From Microbacterium sp. RU33B (GTDB taxonomy: Bacteria; Actinomycetota; Actinomycetes; Actinomycetales; Microbacteriaceae), in the NCBI RefSeq assembly GCF_900155915.1, contig NZ_FTPO01000002.1, positions 496,001 to 560,000 of the forward strand: 64,000 nucleotides of DNA, given 5' to 3'. The translations under genes and the position numbers were made by a program. Below are positions 18,614 to 27,410 of this stretch, piece by piece (the stretch's first letter is position 1; each line of letters starts with the position of its first letter). The notes below the pieces were generated by a model. The model ran no database searches. It saw only the letters and a list, made by a program, of their open reading frames with translations, and had not been told where the DNA came from.

Positions 18614-18639
18614 AGCATACAGATTCCACTGGATGAAAT
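18614..18639 (-). promoter_or_regulatory. hut promoter with candidate IclR operator
   Basis: On the leftward strand, TATGCT (18614-18619) is a plausible -10; the same hexamer precedes the tRNA-Gly in this window. Directly upstream, ATTCCACTGGATGAAAT (18623-18639) is an imperfect 17-bp palindrome (ATTnCA...TGnAAT), as IclR proteins prefer. The -35 is weak. Confidence 0.35.
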
Positions 18640-18730
18640 GAAGTGCCCGACCGTTCCTCGCTCAGGCGTCGCATACGCTCCCGCAACATCGCGCCGCGTC
18701 GAATGGATGCTGCACAGACGAGGAGACGGA

Positions 18731-19168
18731 ATGAAGAACACGACGGCACGGGCCACGGGAGCGCTGATCGCGCTCGCCGCGGTGGCGGTGCTCACCCTCG
18801 GCCCCCGCGCGGTGGTCGCCCCCGCGCGCAGCTTCTTCACCGAGATCGCGGATGCCGTCATCGCGCCGTTCGCGTCGGTCATCCCGTACGGCGACGACCG
18901 CGCCCTCAATGCCATGCTCTTCGTGCCGCTGGGCGCCGCCCTCGGGATGCTGCTGGCTCGCCGGTGGTGGCCCCTGGCGATCGTCGCCGGTCTCGGCGTC
19001 TCTGCGGCCGTCGAGTGGGCGCAGATCGCGATCCCGGGCCGGGTGCCCGACCCGCACGACGTGCTGTGGAACACCCTCGGTGCGGCGGTCGGCGCGATCG
19101 GGGTCGCCGTGATCCGCGGGACGGTCGCGGCATCCGTGCGCTACGCGGGGAGGACGACCCGCACGTGA
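18731..19168 (+). CDS. VanZ-like membrane protein
   Basis: 145 residues with four predicted membrane segments. The VanZ pattern is seen in NAMLFVPLGAALGMLL, AAVEWAQIAIPGRVPDPHDVLWNTLGAAVGA-type spacing (E..Q, R..D..D, N..G). VanZ confers low teicoplanin resistance in enterococci; most bacterial homologues have unknown envelope roles. Start ATG after AGGAGACGG. Its last 28 bases overlap the convergent histidine kinase gene. Confidence 0.88.
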   Translation: MKNTTARATGALIALAAVAVLTLGPRAVVAPARSFFTEIADAVIAPFASVIPYGDDRALNAMLFVPLGAALGMLLARRWWPLAIVAGLGVSAAVEWAQIAIPGRVPDPHDVLWNTLGAAVGAIGVAVIRGTVAASVRYAGRTTRT

Positions 19169-20211
19169 AGTCCGCCCGCGGTCAGTGCGGCGATGTCGAG
19201 TCGCCCGCCGTGGGCGCGCACGATCGCGGCGACGATCGCGAGACCGAGGCCCGATCCCGCCGTCTCGGTGCGCACGCGCCCGGCTCCGCGCACGAACGGC
19301 TCGATGAGCGTCGCGGTCGTGGCCGGATCCACCACCCGCCCGGTGTTGGCGACCGTGAGCTCGGCCCCGCCGAACGGCGACGGGTCGACCGTGATCCAGA
19401 TGCGGCCTCCGGGCACGTTGTGCACGACGGCGTTGCGCACCAGGTTCGACAGGAGCTGCTCGAGAAGCGTCCGGTTGCCGACGACCGCGGCCGCCGCGAG
19501 CTCGGATTCGACCGCGAGGCCTCCGGCATCGGTCTCGGCCAGCGTGCGGCGGACGACCTCGGCGATGTCGACCTGCTCCACGTCCCAGCCATGACCGCGC
19601 CCCGCACGCGCGAGATCGAGGAGCGCCTCCGTGGTCGCGATGGCGCGGTCGTTCGTCGCCGCGACGCGGGCCAGGACGGTGTCGACGTCGCGGCCGTCCG
19701 GATCGGCCTGCGCGACTTCGACCATCGTCCGGATGATGGCATGCGGGGTGCGCAGCTCGTGCGACGCGTTCGCTGCGAATCGTCGCTCCTCCTCGAGCGT
19801 GAGCTGCACGCGGTCGAGCATCGCGTCGAAGGCGTCGGCGAGCTCGGTGAGCTCGTCGCGACGGCCGGGCAGGGCGATGCAGTGATCGAGCGCGCCGTCG
19901 CGCGCGCGACGGGCGGCATCGGTGATGCGGCCGAGCGGGCGCAGCACGAAGCCGGCGAGGGCCCAGCCGCCGGCGAGGCCGAACACGACGAGAAGGCCCA
20001 GCGCCCACCACGAGTACTTGACGAACACCTCGAGGAGATTCGTGCGGTTCGGCGCCCACCCGCCGCCCTCGAGCTGGAGATTGCCCTCGGGGACGAAGCG
20101 CAGCAGCAGGAAGCCGACGGCGAAGAGCGCGATGCCGGCGATCACGAGGAACCCCGCGTAACTCAGGGTGAGCTTCACCCGCACCGACAGCCCGGCCGCG
20201 CGTTCAGGCAT
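19141..20211 (-). CDS. Two-component sensor histidine kinase
   Basis: 356 residues. Two membrane helices (about 16-38 and 68-90) enclose a short extracytoplasmic loop of some 30 residues; then a HAMP region, the H-box NASHELRTP with phospho-acceptor His151, an N-box (LLSNLVRNAVVHN) and a G-box (GSGLGLAIV). The small sensor loop suggests an intramembrane or envelope signal rather than a soluble ligand. It overlaps the response regulator gene by 8 bases, so the two are co-translated. Confidence 0.95.
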   Translation of the reverse strand: MPERAAGLSVRVKLTLSYAGFLVIAGIALFAVGFLLLRFVPEGNLQLEGGGWAPNRTNLLEVFVKYSWWALGLLVVFGLAGGWALAGFVLRPLGRITDAARRARDGALDHCIALPGRRDELTELADAFDAMLDRVQLTLEEERRFAANASHELRTPHAIIRTMVEVAQADPDGRDVDTVLARVAATNDRAIATTEALLDLARAGRGHGWDVEQVDIAEVVRRTLAETDAGGLAVESELAAAAVVGNRTLLEQLLSNLVRNAVVHNVPGGRIWITVDPSPFGGAELTVANTGRVVDPATTATLIEPFVRGAGRVRTETAGSGLGLAIVAAIVRAHGGRLDIAALTAGGLHVRVVLPA

Positions 20212-20875
20212 CCGTGGCCTCGCTCATGCGGTAGCCGACACCGGGAACCGTCTCGATCGCCCACGGCTCGCCCAGGCGCTTGCGCAGCGTCGAGATCGTG
20301 ATGCGGACGGCGTTCGTGAACGGGTCGGCGTTCTCGTCCCAGGCGCGCTCGAGCAGATCCTCGGCGCTCACGACTCCCCCGCGCGCGTTCACGAGCACCT
20401 CGAGCACGGCGAACTGCTTGCGGGTCAGGGCGATGTAGCGCCCGTCGCGGAAGACCTCCCGGCGGAAGGGATCGAGCCGCACCCCGCCGACCTCGATGAC
20501 CGGCGGTGCGCTCGCGGCGGGCCGGCGGCTCAGCGCACGCAGGCGCAGCACGAGCTCGCGCAGCGCAAAGGGCTTCGTGACATAGTCGTCGGCGCCGCTC
20601 TCGAACCCGCTCGCCTTGTCGTCGAGCCGATCGGCCGCCGTCAGCATGAGGATGCGCGGACTCTCGTCCTCGAGCGCCAGCCGCCGGGCGATCTCGTCGC
20701 CGTTCGGACCGGGGATGTCGCGATCGAGCACGACGACGTCGTAGCGGTTGATCGCGAGGAGCTCGAGTGCGGTGTCGCCGTCGCCCGCGATGTCGGCCGC
20801 GATCGCCTCGAGGCGGAGTCCGTCGCGGATCGCCTCGGCGAGGTAGAGCTCGTCCTCGACGATCAGCACGCGCAT
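20204..20875 (-). CDS. OmpR/PhoB-family response regulator
   Basis: 223 residues: receiver domain with Asp8 and phospho-acceptor Asp51 (VVVLDRDIPG), MLTAAD, VTKPF; C-terminal winged helix with ALTRKQFAVLEVLV and ITISTLRKRLG, VPGVGYRM. Partner of the downstream kinase. TAGGCT lies six bases before the ATG, so the mRNA is probably leaderless. Neighbouring VanZ-, YidC- and VanY-like genes make an envelope-directed regulon plausible. Confidence 0.95.
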   Translation of the reverse strand: MRVLIVEDELYLAEAIRDGLRLEAIAADIAGDGDTALELLAINRYDVVVLDRDIPGPNGDEIARRLALEDESPRILMLTAADRLDDKASGFESGADDYVTKPFALRELVLRLRALSRRPAASAPPVIEVGGVRLDPFRREVFRDGRYIALTRKQFAVLEVLVNARGGVVSAEDLLERAWDENADPFTNAVRITISTLRKRLGEPWAIETVPGVGYRMSEATDA

Positions 20876-20918
20876 GCGCCCAGCCTAGGTCGCGACGTGT
20901 ATCGGGAGCGTATGGCGA

Positions 20919-21668
20919 TCATGCGCTGGCCGGCGGGTACAGGCGGCGGAGCACGAGTCGCTGCACGAGCGTCCAGACCACCGTGACGAGCAGGTACAGG
21001 CCGGCCGCGAGCGGCACGAAGAGCGCGATGCCGGCCGTGACGAACTGCAGCACGCCGAGCAGCCCGACGGGGATCGCGGGGATCGGCGAGTCCGGATCGT
21101 GCGGGGGCTGCGGCATCCGGAACAGTCGTCGAGTGACCTCGCCGACGGCCACGATCACGACGACGAGGAGGCCGCAGACGAGAGCGATCGACGCGTCGAG
21201 AGTGCCGGATGCCAGAGAGCCGAACAGGCTCGTGCCCAGCGGGACCCCGAACAGGGTCTGGCCCAGCAGCTCGTTCGGGTGCCCCGCGATGACCGGATGC
21301 AGGAACACGGCGTACAGCAGACCCACGATCGGCGCCTGCAGCAGCACGGGCAGGCAGCCGGCGAAGGGCGACGTGCGCTCGTCGCGATACAGCTGCATCG
21401 TCTCGCGCCGCAGCCGTTCGGGGTCGGAGCGGAAGCGCTTCTGCAGTTCGCGCAGCTGCGGCGCGAGGCGCGCCCGCGTCTGCTCGGCTCTGGCCTGCGA
21501 GATGCCGACGGGGATCAGGAGGGCGCGCACGAGCAGCGTGATGAGCAAGACGGCTGCGGCGGCCGAGGACGCCCCGGCGAGAGGGGAGAGAAGGGCGGAG
21601 AGGCCCATCAGGGCCGAGGAGGTCAGGTCGAGGAGAGCGGCGACGGGTGGGAAGGCGAAGAAGTCCAT
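20919..21668 (-). CDS. YidC/Oxa1-family membrane insertase paralogue
   Basis: 249 residues, five or so membrane segments. Typical features: LLITLLVRALLIPVGISQ around the first core helix, the cytoplasmic hairpin QLRELQKRFRSDPERLRRET, and the LLQAPIVGLLYAVF segment; a conserved groove Arg is present (LVRAL). The housekeeping yidC normally sits with rnpA and rpmH; this one does not, so it is a second copy. The ATG at 21668 was chosen at the hydrophobic start MDFFAFPP; the ribosome site is weak. A DUF6412-like gene lies upstream, 81 bases away, on the same strand. Confidence 0.88.
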   Translation of the reverse strand: MDFFAFPPVAALLDLTSSALMGLSALLSPLAGASSAAAAVLLITLLVRALLIPVGISQARAEQTRARLAPQLRELQKRFRSDPERLRRETMQLYRDERTSPFAGCLPVLLQAPIVGLLYAVFLHPVIAGHPNELLGQTLFGVPLGTSLFGSLASGTLDASIALVCGLLVVVIVAVGEVTRRLFRMPQPPHDPDSPIPAIPVGLLGVLQFVTAGIALFVPLAAGLYLLVTVVWTLVQRLVLRRLYPPASA

Positions 21669-21749
21669 GGCGGTGTCCGTTCGGTGGCAGATGATCGGGG
21701 ATCGATCGGCCACGAAGGGATGCCACGGCACAGCGCCGGGCGTCGGATG

Positions 21750-22049
21750 CTACGTGGCCGAGGCCACGGACTGCGGTGCGCGCGGGCGCGGGTGCCCCGG
21801 GGCATCCGGATCGCTCTGCGTGAGCGGCGACGACGCGTCGATCGCGCGACGCGGATGCGGCGGAGACGCGCCGCCGGAGGCGGGATGCGTCATGGCGACG
21901 AGCGTCAGCAGCGCAACCGTCGCCGAGATCACGGCGATCGTGAGGGCGAGGGCGCCCGTCATGCCGCCGAGCGCGGCGAGGTCGACGCCGCCCAGTACTC
22001 CGAGGGCGGAGAGCAGCAGATGGAGGGTCGCGGTGACGGCGTCGTGCAT
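21750..22049 (-). CDS. Small membrane protein (DUF6412-like)
   Basis: 99 residues: one short N-terminal helix and one long membrane segment (about 28-53), then a proline-rich hydrophilic tail. Resembles small actinobacterial proteins filed under DUF6412 found beside this type of YidC paralogue; I recall that link only loosely. Strong ribosome site GAGGAGAGGAGACGGG before the ATG. Likely co-transcribed with the insertase gene. Confidence 0.65.
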   Translation of the reverse strand: MHDAVTATLHLLLSALGVLGGVDLAALGGMTGALALTIAVISATVALLTLVAMTHPASGGASPPHPRRAIDASSPLTQSDPDAPGHPRPRAPQSVASAT

Positions 22050-22159
22050 CCCGTCTCCTCTCCTCGTGCGCGGGCCTCCACGCTAACACCGCGGGATATC
22101 GCGGATGTATGCATCCGCGCATACGGCCCGGCAACACCCGGACGCGTGGACTTGAGGGC

Positions 22160-22744
22160 ATGATCACGCTCTCCGCGACCCCTGTCGTCCACTCTCCGCA
22201 TCGCCGTCCGGTGCTGTTCGTCGTCGTCGGCGTGCTGCTCGCAGCCGTCGTCGCGGGCCTCGTCGCGGCAGTCGCGGTCGCCGGGAGTCCGGCGCGGGTC
22301 TTCGACGCGCCGTTCGTCCCGGATGCCGAGAACGGTCACCTGGAGTCGTCGGTGTCGCTGTCCGACCTCGACGTCCCCGCGATCGCGCGGCTCGATCCCG
22401 TGCTCCGCACGGCGATGACGGATGCCGAGACCGCGGCCGGGATGCGCTTCGACATCACGAGCGGCTGGCGCAGCGCCGAGTACCAGCAGTGGCTCTTCGA
22501 CGACGCCGTGCGCGTCTACGCCAGCGAGGAGGTCGCGCGGCAGTTCGTCGCGACGCCGGAGCGCTCGCACCACGTGACCGGGAACGCGGTCGACGTCGGC
22601 AACCTCGACGCGCAGCTGTGGCTGCAGCAGCACGGCGCGCAGTGGGGTCTGTGCCAGATATACGCCAACGAGCGCTGGCACTTCGAGATCGCGACGACGC
22701 CGGGCGGCACGTGCCCCGCCCAGCTCCCGGATGCGGCCGGCTGA
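22160..22744 (+). CDS. VanY-like D-alanyl-D-alanine carboxypeptidase (M15)
   Basis: 194 residues with an N-terminal membrane anchor (about 17-41) and an extracytoplasmic M15 domain. Zinc ligands: His in SHHVTGNAVDVGN with its Asp, and His in ERWHFE; the SGWRS motif is also present. The reaction is removal of the terminal D-Ala from peptidoglycan stem peptides. The ATG at 22160 directly follows GAGGGC. With the VanZ-like gene and two-component system nearby it recalls van accessory genes, but no VanHAX is present. Confidence 0.9.
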   Translation: MITLSATPVVHSPHRRPVLFVVVGVLLAAVVAGLVAAVAVAGSPARVFDAPFVPDAENGHLESSVSLSDLDVPAIARLDPVLRTAMTDAETAAGMRFDITSGWRSAEYQQWLFDDAVRVYASEEVARQFVATPERSHHVTGNAVDVGNLDAQLWLQQHGAQWGLCQIYANERWHFEIATTPGGTCPAQLPDAAG

Positions 22745-22822
22745 GATCGCGCGGAGGCGGCCGGGCCGAGGGCACCCACGACCTAGACTGGAAGCATCCC
22801 GTCCATCGCTCCAGGAACCGCC

Positions 22823-23509
22823 GTGTCGACAGCATCCGCCGCTCGCACCTTCGAGGTGCGGCACGTCCAGCTCTCGCGCGCGCTCTTCGCCGCGATCGCC
22901 GCGGTGATGATCACGTTCTCCCCCGATCACTCGGCGGCCGTGGGGATGTCCGTGTTCAGCGGCTTCGCGATCGCGACCGGTCTCGTGCTCCTGCTCTCGC
23001 TCTGGCTCGTCTACCCGGCGGGTCGGCGGTGGCCGACGACGCTGCTCGCGATCCTGACCATCCTCGCGGGCATGGCCTCGGGCATCAGCGTGTGGCGCAC
23101 GAACGAGGTGTTCTTCGTGCTCGTGATCGCGTGGGCGGTGACCACCGGTGCCGTCGAGCTCGTCTCGGGCTGGCGCGCCCTGCGTCCCGTGGCGGTGCGC
23201 CCGGAGCAGGCGCGCTTCGCGGTGGCCCCGATGCCGCGCAGCGAGGCGCGGGATGCCGTCACGGTCGGGATCATCACGCTGGTGCTGGCGCTCGGACTCG
23301 CTCTCGTTCCCACCGGCTACGCGCTGGACTACTACATCGAAGACGCGCAGCAGGGGTTCACCCTGACGGGCATCACCATCGGCGTCGGGATCTTCGGCGG
23401 CTACGCCGCCATCGTCGCCGTCTATCTCGGCATCGCCGGGTTCTCGCCCCGCAAGCCCGCCGACGACGCACCGTCGCAGGATCTGCCGGCGCGGGAGGAG
23501 GTCGCATGA
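22823..23509 (+). CDS. Multi-spanning membrane protein of unknown function
   Basis: 228 residues with about six membrane helices in a DUF308/HdeD-like paired arrangement, and a charged C-terminal tail. No catalytic motif seen. GTG start after AGGAACC; TAGACT at 22784 is a likely -10, leaving a leader of about 27 bases. Its stop overlaps the next gene start (ATGA), so both are co-translated. Confidence 0.75.
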   Translation: MSTASAARTFEVRHVQLSRALFAAIAAVMITFSPDHSAAVGMSVFSGFAIATGLVLLLSLWLVYPAGRRWPTTLLAILTILAGMASGISVWRTNEVFFVLVIAWAVTTGAVELVSGWRALRPVAVRPEQARFAVAPMPRSEARDAVTVGIITLVLALGLALVPTGYALDYYIEDAQQGFTLTGITIGVGIFGGYAAIVAVYLGIAGFSPRKPADDAPSQDLPAREEVA

Positions 23510-23847
23510 CCGACGACAAGCCCACGCGGCGCGACCTGATGAAGCCCGTGCAGCTGCTCGGGCTCGCCTTCGGAGCCGCCCTTTTCGCCGGCATCGTCAC
23601 GGCGGTGTCGATGGGCGTCTTCCAGCAGCGTTTCGAGGGTCAGGGTCTGCGCGCCCTCACCCTGGCGGCGGTCGTGGCCGGCATCACGTTCATCGTCGTG
23701 CTCGTCGGACTCGCGCTCATGATCCTCGCCGTCGATCCCGCGCAGGTCGCGAAGACCATCGACCGCCCCGTTCTGCTCCCCGACGACGAGCCGGGGCCCG
23801 AGAAGGGCCCGGATGCCTCGGCATCCGGAACGCCGCCGCCGGCCTGA
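23506..23847 (+). CDS. Small two-helix membrane protein
   Basis: 113 residues: cytoplasmic charged N-terminus, two membrane helices (about 17-38 and 54-76) and a proline-rich tail. Translationally coupled to the preceding membrane protein (ATGA at 23506-23509, ribosome site GGGAGGAGG). Family not recognised; the two probably act together. Ends one base from the convergent MarR gene. Confidence 0.75.
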   Translation: MTDDKPTRRDLMKPVQLLGLAFGAALFAGIVTAVSMGVFQQRFEGQGLRALTLAAVVAGITFIVVLVGLALMILAVDPAQVAKTIDRPVLLPDDEPGPEKGPDASASGTPPPA

Positions 23848-23848
23848 C

Positions 23849-24355
23849 TCACTCCCGGCGGCTGCGCGCGTGGGCCGTCTCGAGCACGATGCTCCGCGCC
23901 AGGCGCGCCAGCATCCGCTTGAGCTCGTCGAGATCGTCGTCGCTCCAGCCGTCGAGCGCGCGCGCGAAGTCGACGTCGACGACGTCGAGGATGCGACGCC
24001 CCTGGGCCCGCCCGCTCTCGGTGAGGGCGACGCGGACGCTGCGCTCGTCGTCGGCATCGGCCACGCGCACGGCGAGCCCCGCGTCTTCGAGGCGCTTGAC
24101 GACCTTGCTCACGTTGGTGCGTGACATCCCCAGCGCGGAGGCGAGCTCGCTCGGCCGCATCGCGCCGTTGTACGTGAGCTGGTTCACGATGAGGAACATC
24201 GGCAGGTCGTCCTGAGGAAACCCCGACGCGCGCATGACGCGGTTGCGCAGCGCCGTGCTGTCGGCCCAGTGCACGATCGAGGTGAGCGAGACCCGCAGGT
24301 CGAACGGCTCGGGCTCGATGACGGGAGACGTGTCGACCTCGATGTGCTCGGTCAC
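23849..24355 (-). CDS. MarR-family transcriptional regulator
   Basis: 168 residues: MarR fold with recognition region MRPSELASALGMSRTNVSKVVKRLE and the wing DERSVRVALTESGR, between N- and C-terminal dimerisation helices. GTG start at 24355; 37 bases separate it from the glycosidase gene that ends upstream on the same strand, so it may be co-transcribed with it or have its own start. Ligand and targets unknown. Confidence 0.87.
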   Translation of the reverse strand: MTEHIEVDTSPVIEPEPFDLRVSLTSIVHWADSTALRNRVMRASGFPQDDLPMFLIVNQLTYNGAMRPSELASALGMSRTNVSKVVKRLEDAGLAVRVADADDERSVRVALTESGRAQGRRILDVVDVDFARALDGWSDDDLDELKRMLARLARSIVLETAHARSRRE

Positions 24356-24392
24356 ACCCGCTCCCTCCGTCGTGCCCCTGCCGGCGTCCCGA

Positions 24393-27320
24393 TCATCCCA
24401 CTTCGCGGAGCACGACAGGACCCCGCAGTCCCGCCTCGCGCGGGTAGGTCGTCTGCGGGCGCGGCCCGCCTCCGGCGAGGTCGGCGAGGATGTCGGGCAC
24501 GCCCTCGTAGTAGCCGCGGGCGAGAAGACGGTTGTTGAGCGAGCTCGCGACGCGCACGTGGACCGCGTTCTCCCCGGCGACGATGTCGTCGGTCACGTCG
24601 ACCGTCGGGGCCGACGTGTCGAAGCCCCGCACGGCGCCGCCGCCGACGCGCACCGACCCGAGGCCGCCGGCGGTCGAGCCGAGATCGAGGAGGTAGCGCA
24701 CGCCGTCCCGCTTCTCGGCCAGCGTGATCGTGGTCGTGTAGTCGCCGACGCCCGACACCTCGGGGCCGACGCCGGCAAGCTCGGTCCATGGTGCCAACGC
24801 GGTGTCGGGCGACTCGAGCGTGGTGACCGCGGTCGTCGGACGCACTTCGCGCGTGATGTAGCCGAGGCCGCGGTCTTCCGTGACGAGCTCGAGCTCGCCG
24901 GCATCCCAGCTCTCCACCGCGATGCGCCAGGCACCCGCTTCGGCGACCACGCTGTCGGCCACCGGTGCGGGATCGACGGGTGGGGCCGACCGATCGAGGG
25001 TGAACAGGGCGATCTCGCCCGGGCGCAGGGCGACCTCGACGACCGTGCGTCCGTCGACCACGGCGGCCGGGTGCGGGTGCCGCTCGCCGCTCCACGGGTC
25101 GAGGCGCACGACCGCGCCTGCTCCGTCGAGGGCGATGCGCGCCGTCTGCGGGGCGCCGGTCTCGTACAGGAAGCTGTAGACGTACAGGTGCAGCAGGTCG
25201 CCGTCCTCGCGCAGATGGGTCAGGATGCCGCGGTCGTCCGCCGTGAACTCGGCGCGACCGCGGACGCCGAGGCGGCGCAGCGCCGCGACGGTCTGGTCGG
25301 GCGAGGAGACCTCCGCGACGGTGGGGAGCGCGAGAAGCTCGGCGATCGTCGCGGCGAGCTCGTCGTCGCGGCCGTCGAGGCCGGGCGTGAGCGACGCGGC
25401 CCGCTCGTGGGTGCGGTGCCGGCCGGTCATGAGGTGCTGCACCTCGCGGGCGCCGTGCACGAGGAGCACGCGCAGCCCGCGCCGCGCCTCGCGCAGCAGC
25501 AGCGCGGCGACGTCGGCGTCGAGCTCGCTCTGGTAGACGATCAGCGCCTGGTAGCCGGGCCCGCCGGGCTGCACGATCCCGCCCTCGAACGAGATCTCGT
25601 CGCGCTGCAGGAGCGAGCCGTCGAAGAACTCGTAGGTCCACCCGGCATCCTGCATGCCCAGGTCCTGCCACCAGTGGTTCTCGCGGTTGCGCATCCACCA
25701 CGTCGCATAGCCCACCTCGTCGGGCACCCGGTTGCCGTCGGCGTCGATCAGTGCCAGACCGGACGCGTTGTCGACGAAGTGGTCGGTGCGCAGGATCCCC
25801 ACGTCGATGCGGGGCCTGCCCTGCCGCAGGGTGTACTGCACGCGGCCCAGCGCCTCGGTCCACAGCGGATAGAACTCGGCCGCCGGCTGCCGCGTGTCGA
25901 AGCGTTCGGAGAACATCGGCCACATGCCCTCATGCCCCGGCCACTCGGTGGCGCCCTCGGCCCCGGCGGTGCTCGCCCAGCCGTGCAGCACGGTCTTGGT
26001 GACGCCCGCAGCGAGCTGGGTCGCGATGATCTGGTCGTAGAAGCGGTGTTCGAGCATGTGGTTGCGCGTGGTCGCGCCCGTCTCCGACGAGTACTGCTTG
26101 CCGAACAGGTGGGCGGGGCCGGCGAGCAGCCGGTACGCATCGATCTGCGACGCGAACTCCAGAGACTCCGTCTCGATGCCGTCGACCTCCGGCCCGGGGC
26201 GCGTCAGCTCGAACGGCAGGCCGTAGCTGATCTCCGATCGCAGGGCGATGCCGCGCTCGTGCAGGAACGCCGCGAACGGACGCAGCATGTTCTCGATGTA
26301 CAGGTCGGTCAGCGTGGCGACGTAGTCGTGCCGGACCTTCGCGACCTCGACGGCGTGCGCGGCATCCGGCTCGAACCGGTACACCGTGGATGCCGCCATG
26401 AACAGCGCCGACCGGGTGAGGAACGGCAGCCACGGCGTGATGTCGTAGCCCCGGCGCACGCGGAACTCCCGGGCCACGTCGGCGCCCCACAGCATCCCGC
26501 CCTCGCCCCAGACGAACAGCTCGAGCGAGTCCATGTACATCTGGGTGCGCGGATTCTGCGCGATCTGGGCGCGCAGCGCCGGGGTGAGCACGACGGTGTC
26601 CCAGTAGTCGATGACCGCATCGACGCCGGCGCGATCGAGGTAGTTCACGGTGTAGTTGACGGTGGACGACGGGGATGCCGTCTGCCCCGTGCCGTGCATC
26701 CAGAACGCGAAGAGCATCCAGTCGCCTTCGGCGGGCGCCGTCCAGTCGAGCTCGCCGTCGACCACGCTCGCGGTGAGGTCGATGACCGAGTCGACCTCGA
26801 GCACGGCGTCTGCGGTGCGGCGGGCCGCGACGACCGCGAAGAGCGTCTGCACCTTCGGGACCGCGCGCTCGCCCGGGAGGGGGCCGTGGTCGCGCTCGGC
26901 TTCGAGGTCGATCGGCGTGACGGCGCCGGAGCGGGATGCTCCGCCCGCGACGTGCTCGACGACGACGTCGAGCTCCTTGGCCGCGGCGTCGTGGTCGGGA
27001 TCGATCGTGGGCAGGTTCGCGTTGGACCAGTTGGTGCCCGACGTGAAGCTCACCGCCATGCCGCGCGCCGTGGTCTCGGTCACGACGAGCTCGGAGTCGT
27101 GGCCCCACTCCTCCGACCCCCAGCCGTAGCGGGCGTGGTCGATGGCCTGCTCGTCCATCGCGAGGAACTCCATGCCGCCGAAGCCGAGCCGGTGCGCCGT
27201 GTCGATCTCGCGCCGCAGCGTCTCATCGGTGTGCAGGCCTTCGGCCAGCCACCAGCGCTGCTCCGGGCGGAATTCGATGGCGGGGCGTGCGAATCCCTCT
27301 GCGAACGCGTCGATCGACAT
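24393..27320 (-). CDS. GH106-type glycoside hydrolase (putative alpha-L-rhamnosidase)
   Basis: 975 residues, no signal peptide, so cytoplasmic. The N-terminal catalytic barrel has family-typical stretches RWWLAEG, FGGMEFLAMDE, SFTSGTNWSNANLP and the ISYGLPFEL and QYSSETGATTRNH regions; the last 150 residues are a beta-sandwich resembling a carbohydrate-binding module. GH106 enzymes release rhamnose from plant or bacterial polysaccharides; specificity here is inferred. The ATG at 27320 follows AAGGGAGAACC. A promoter and a palindromic operator lie upstream (27365-27410). No transporter adjoins it. Confidence 0.85.
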   Translation of the reverse strand: MSIDAFAEGFARPAIEFRPEQRWWLAEGLHTDETLRREIDTAHRLGFGGMEFLAMDEQAIDHARYGWGSEEWGHDSELVVTETTARGMAVSFTSGTNWSNANLPTIDPDHDAAAKELDVVVEHVAGGASRSGAVTPIDLEAERDHGPLPGERAVPKVQTLFAVVAARRTADAVLEVDSVIDLTASVVDGELDWTAPAEGDWMLFAFWMHGTGQTASPSSTVNYTVNYLDRAGVDAVIDYWDTVVLTPALRAQIAQNPRTQMYMDSLELFVWGEGGMLWGADVAREFRVRRGYDITPWLPFLTRSALFMAASTVYRFEPDAAHAVEVAKVRHDYVATLTDLYIENMLRPFAAFLHERGIALRSEISYGLPFELTRPGPEVDGIETESLEFASQIDAYRLLAGPAHLFGKQYSSETGATTRNHMLEHRFYDQIIATQLAAGVTKTVLHGWASTAGAEGATEWPGHEGMWPMFSERFDTRQPAAEFYPLWTEALGRVQYTLRQGRPRIDVGILRTDHFVDNASGLALIDADGNRVPDEVGYATWWMRNRENHWWQDLGMQDAGWTYEFFDGSLLQRDEISFEGGIVQPGGPGYQALIVYQSELDADVAALLLREARRGLRVLLVHGAREVQHLMTGRHRTHERAASLTPGLDGRDDELAATIAELLALPTVAEVSSPDQTVAALRRLGVRGRAEFTADDRGILTHLREDGDLLHLYVYSFLYETGAPQTARIALDGAGAVVRLDPWSGERHPHPAAVVDGRTVVEVALRPGEIALFTLDRSAPPVDPAPVADSVVAEAGAWRIAVESWDAGELELVTEDRGLGYITREVRPTTAVTTLESPDTALAPWTELAGVGPEVSGVGDYTTTITLAEKRDGVRYLLDLGSTAGGLGSVRVGGGAVRGFDTSAPTVDVTDDIVAGENAVHVRVASSLNNRLLARGYYEGVPDILADLAGGGPRPQTTYPREAGLRGPVVLREVG

Positions 27321-27364
27321 GCGGTTCTCCCTTGAACGCGGCGCGACACGGGCGTCGCACGGCC

Positions 27365-27410
27365 AGGGTAGGCGCGCGTCGACGCCATCGTCAAGTGTCG
27401 CTGCGACACT
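27365..27410 (-). promoter_or_regulatory. Promoter and operator of the glycosidase gene
   Basis: On the leftward strand TTGACG (27389-27394) and TACCCT (27365-27370) are separated by 18 bases, about 45 bases before the ATG. A perfect palindrome AGTGTCGCTGCGACACT (27394-27410, 7-3-7) abuts and shares one base with the -35. This is the layout of a sugar-responsive repressor site; the regulator is not in this neighbourhood. Confidence 0.6.

Noticed and set aside
18731..22744. Complete glycopeptide resistance cluster
   Set aside because: VanH, VanA-type ligase and VanX are absent; VanZ and VanY homologues alone do not make resistance.
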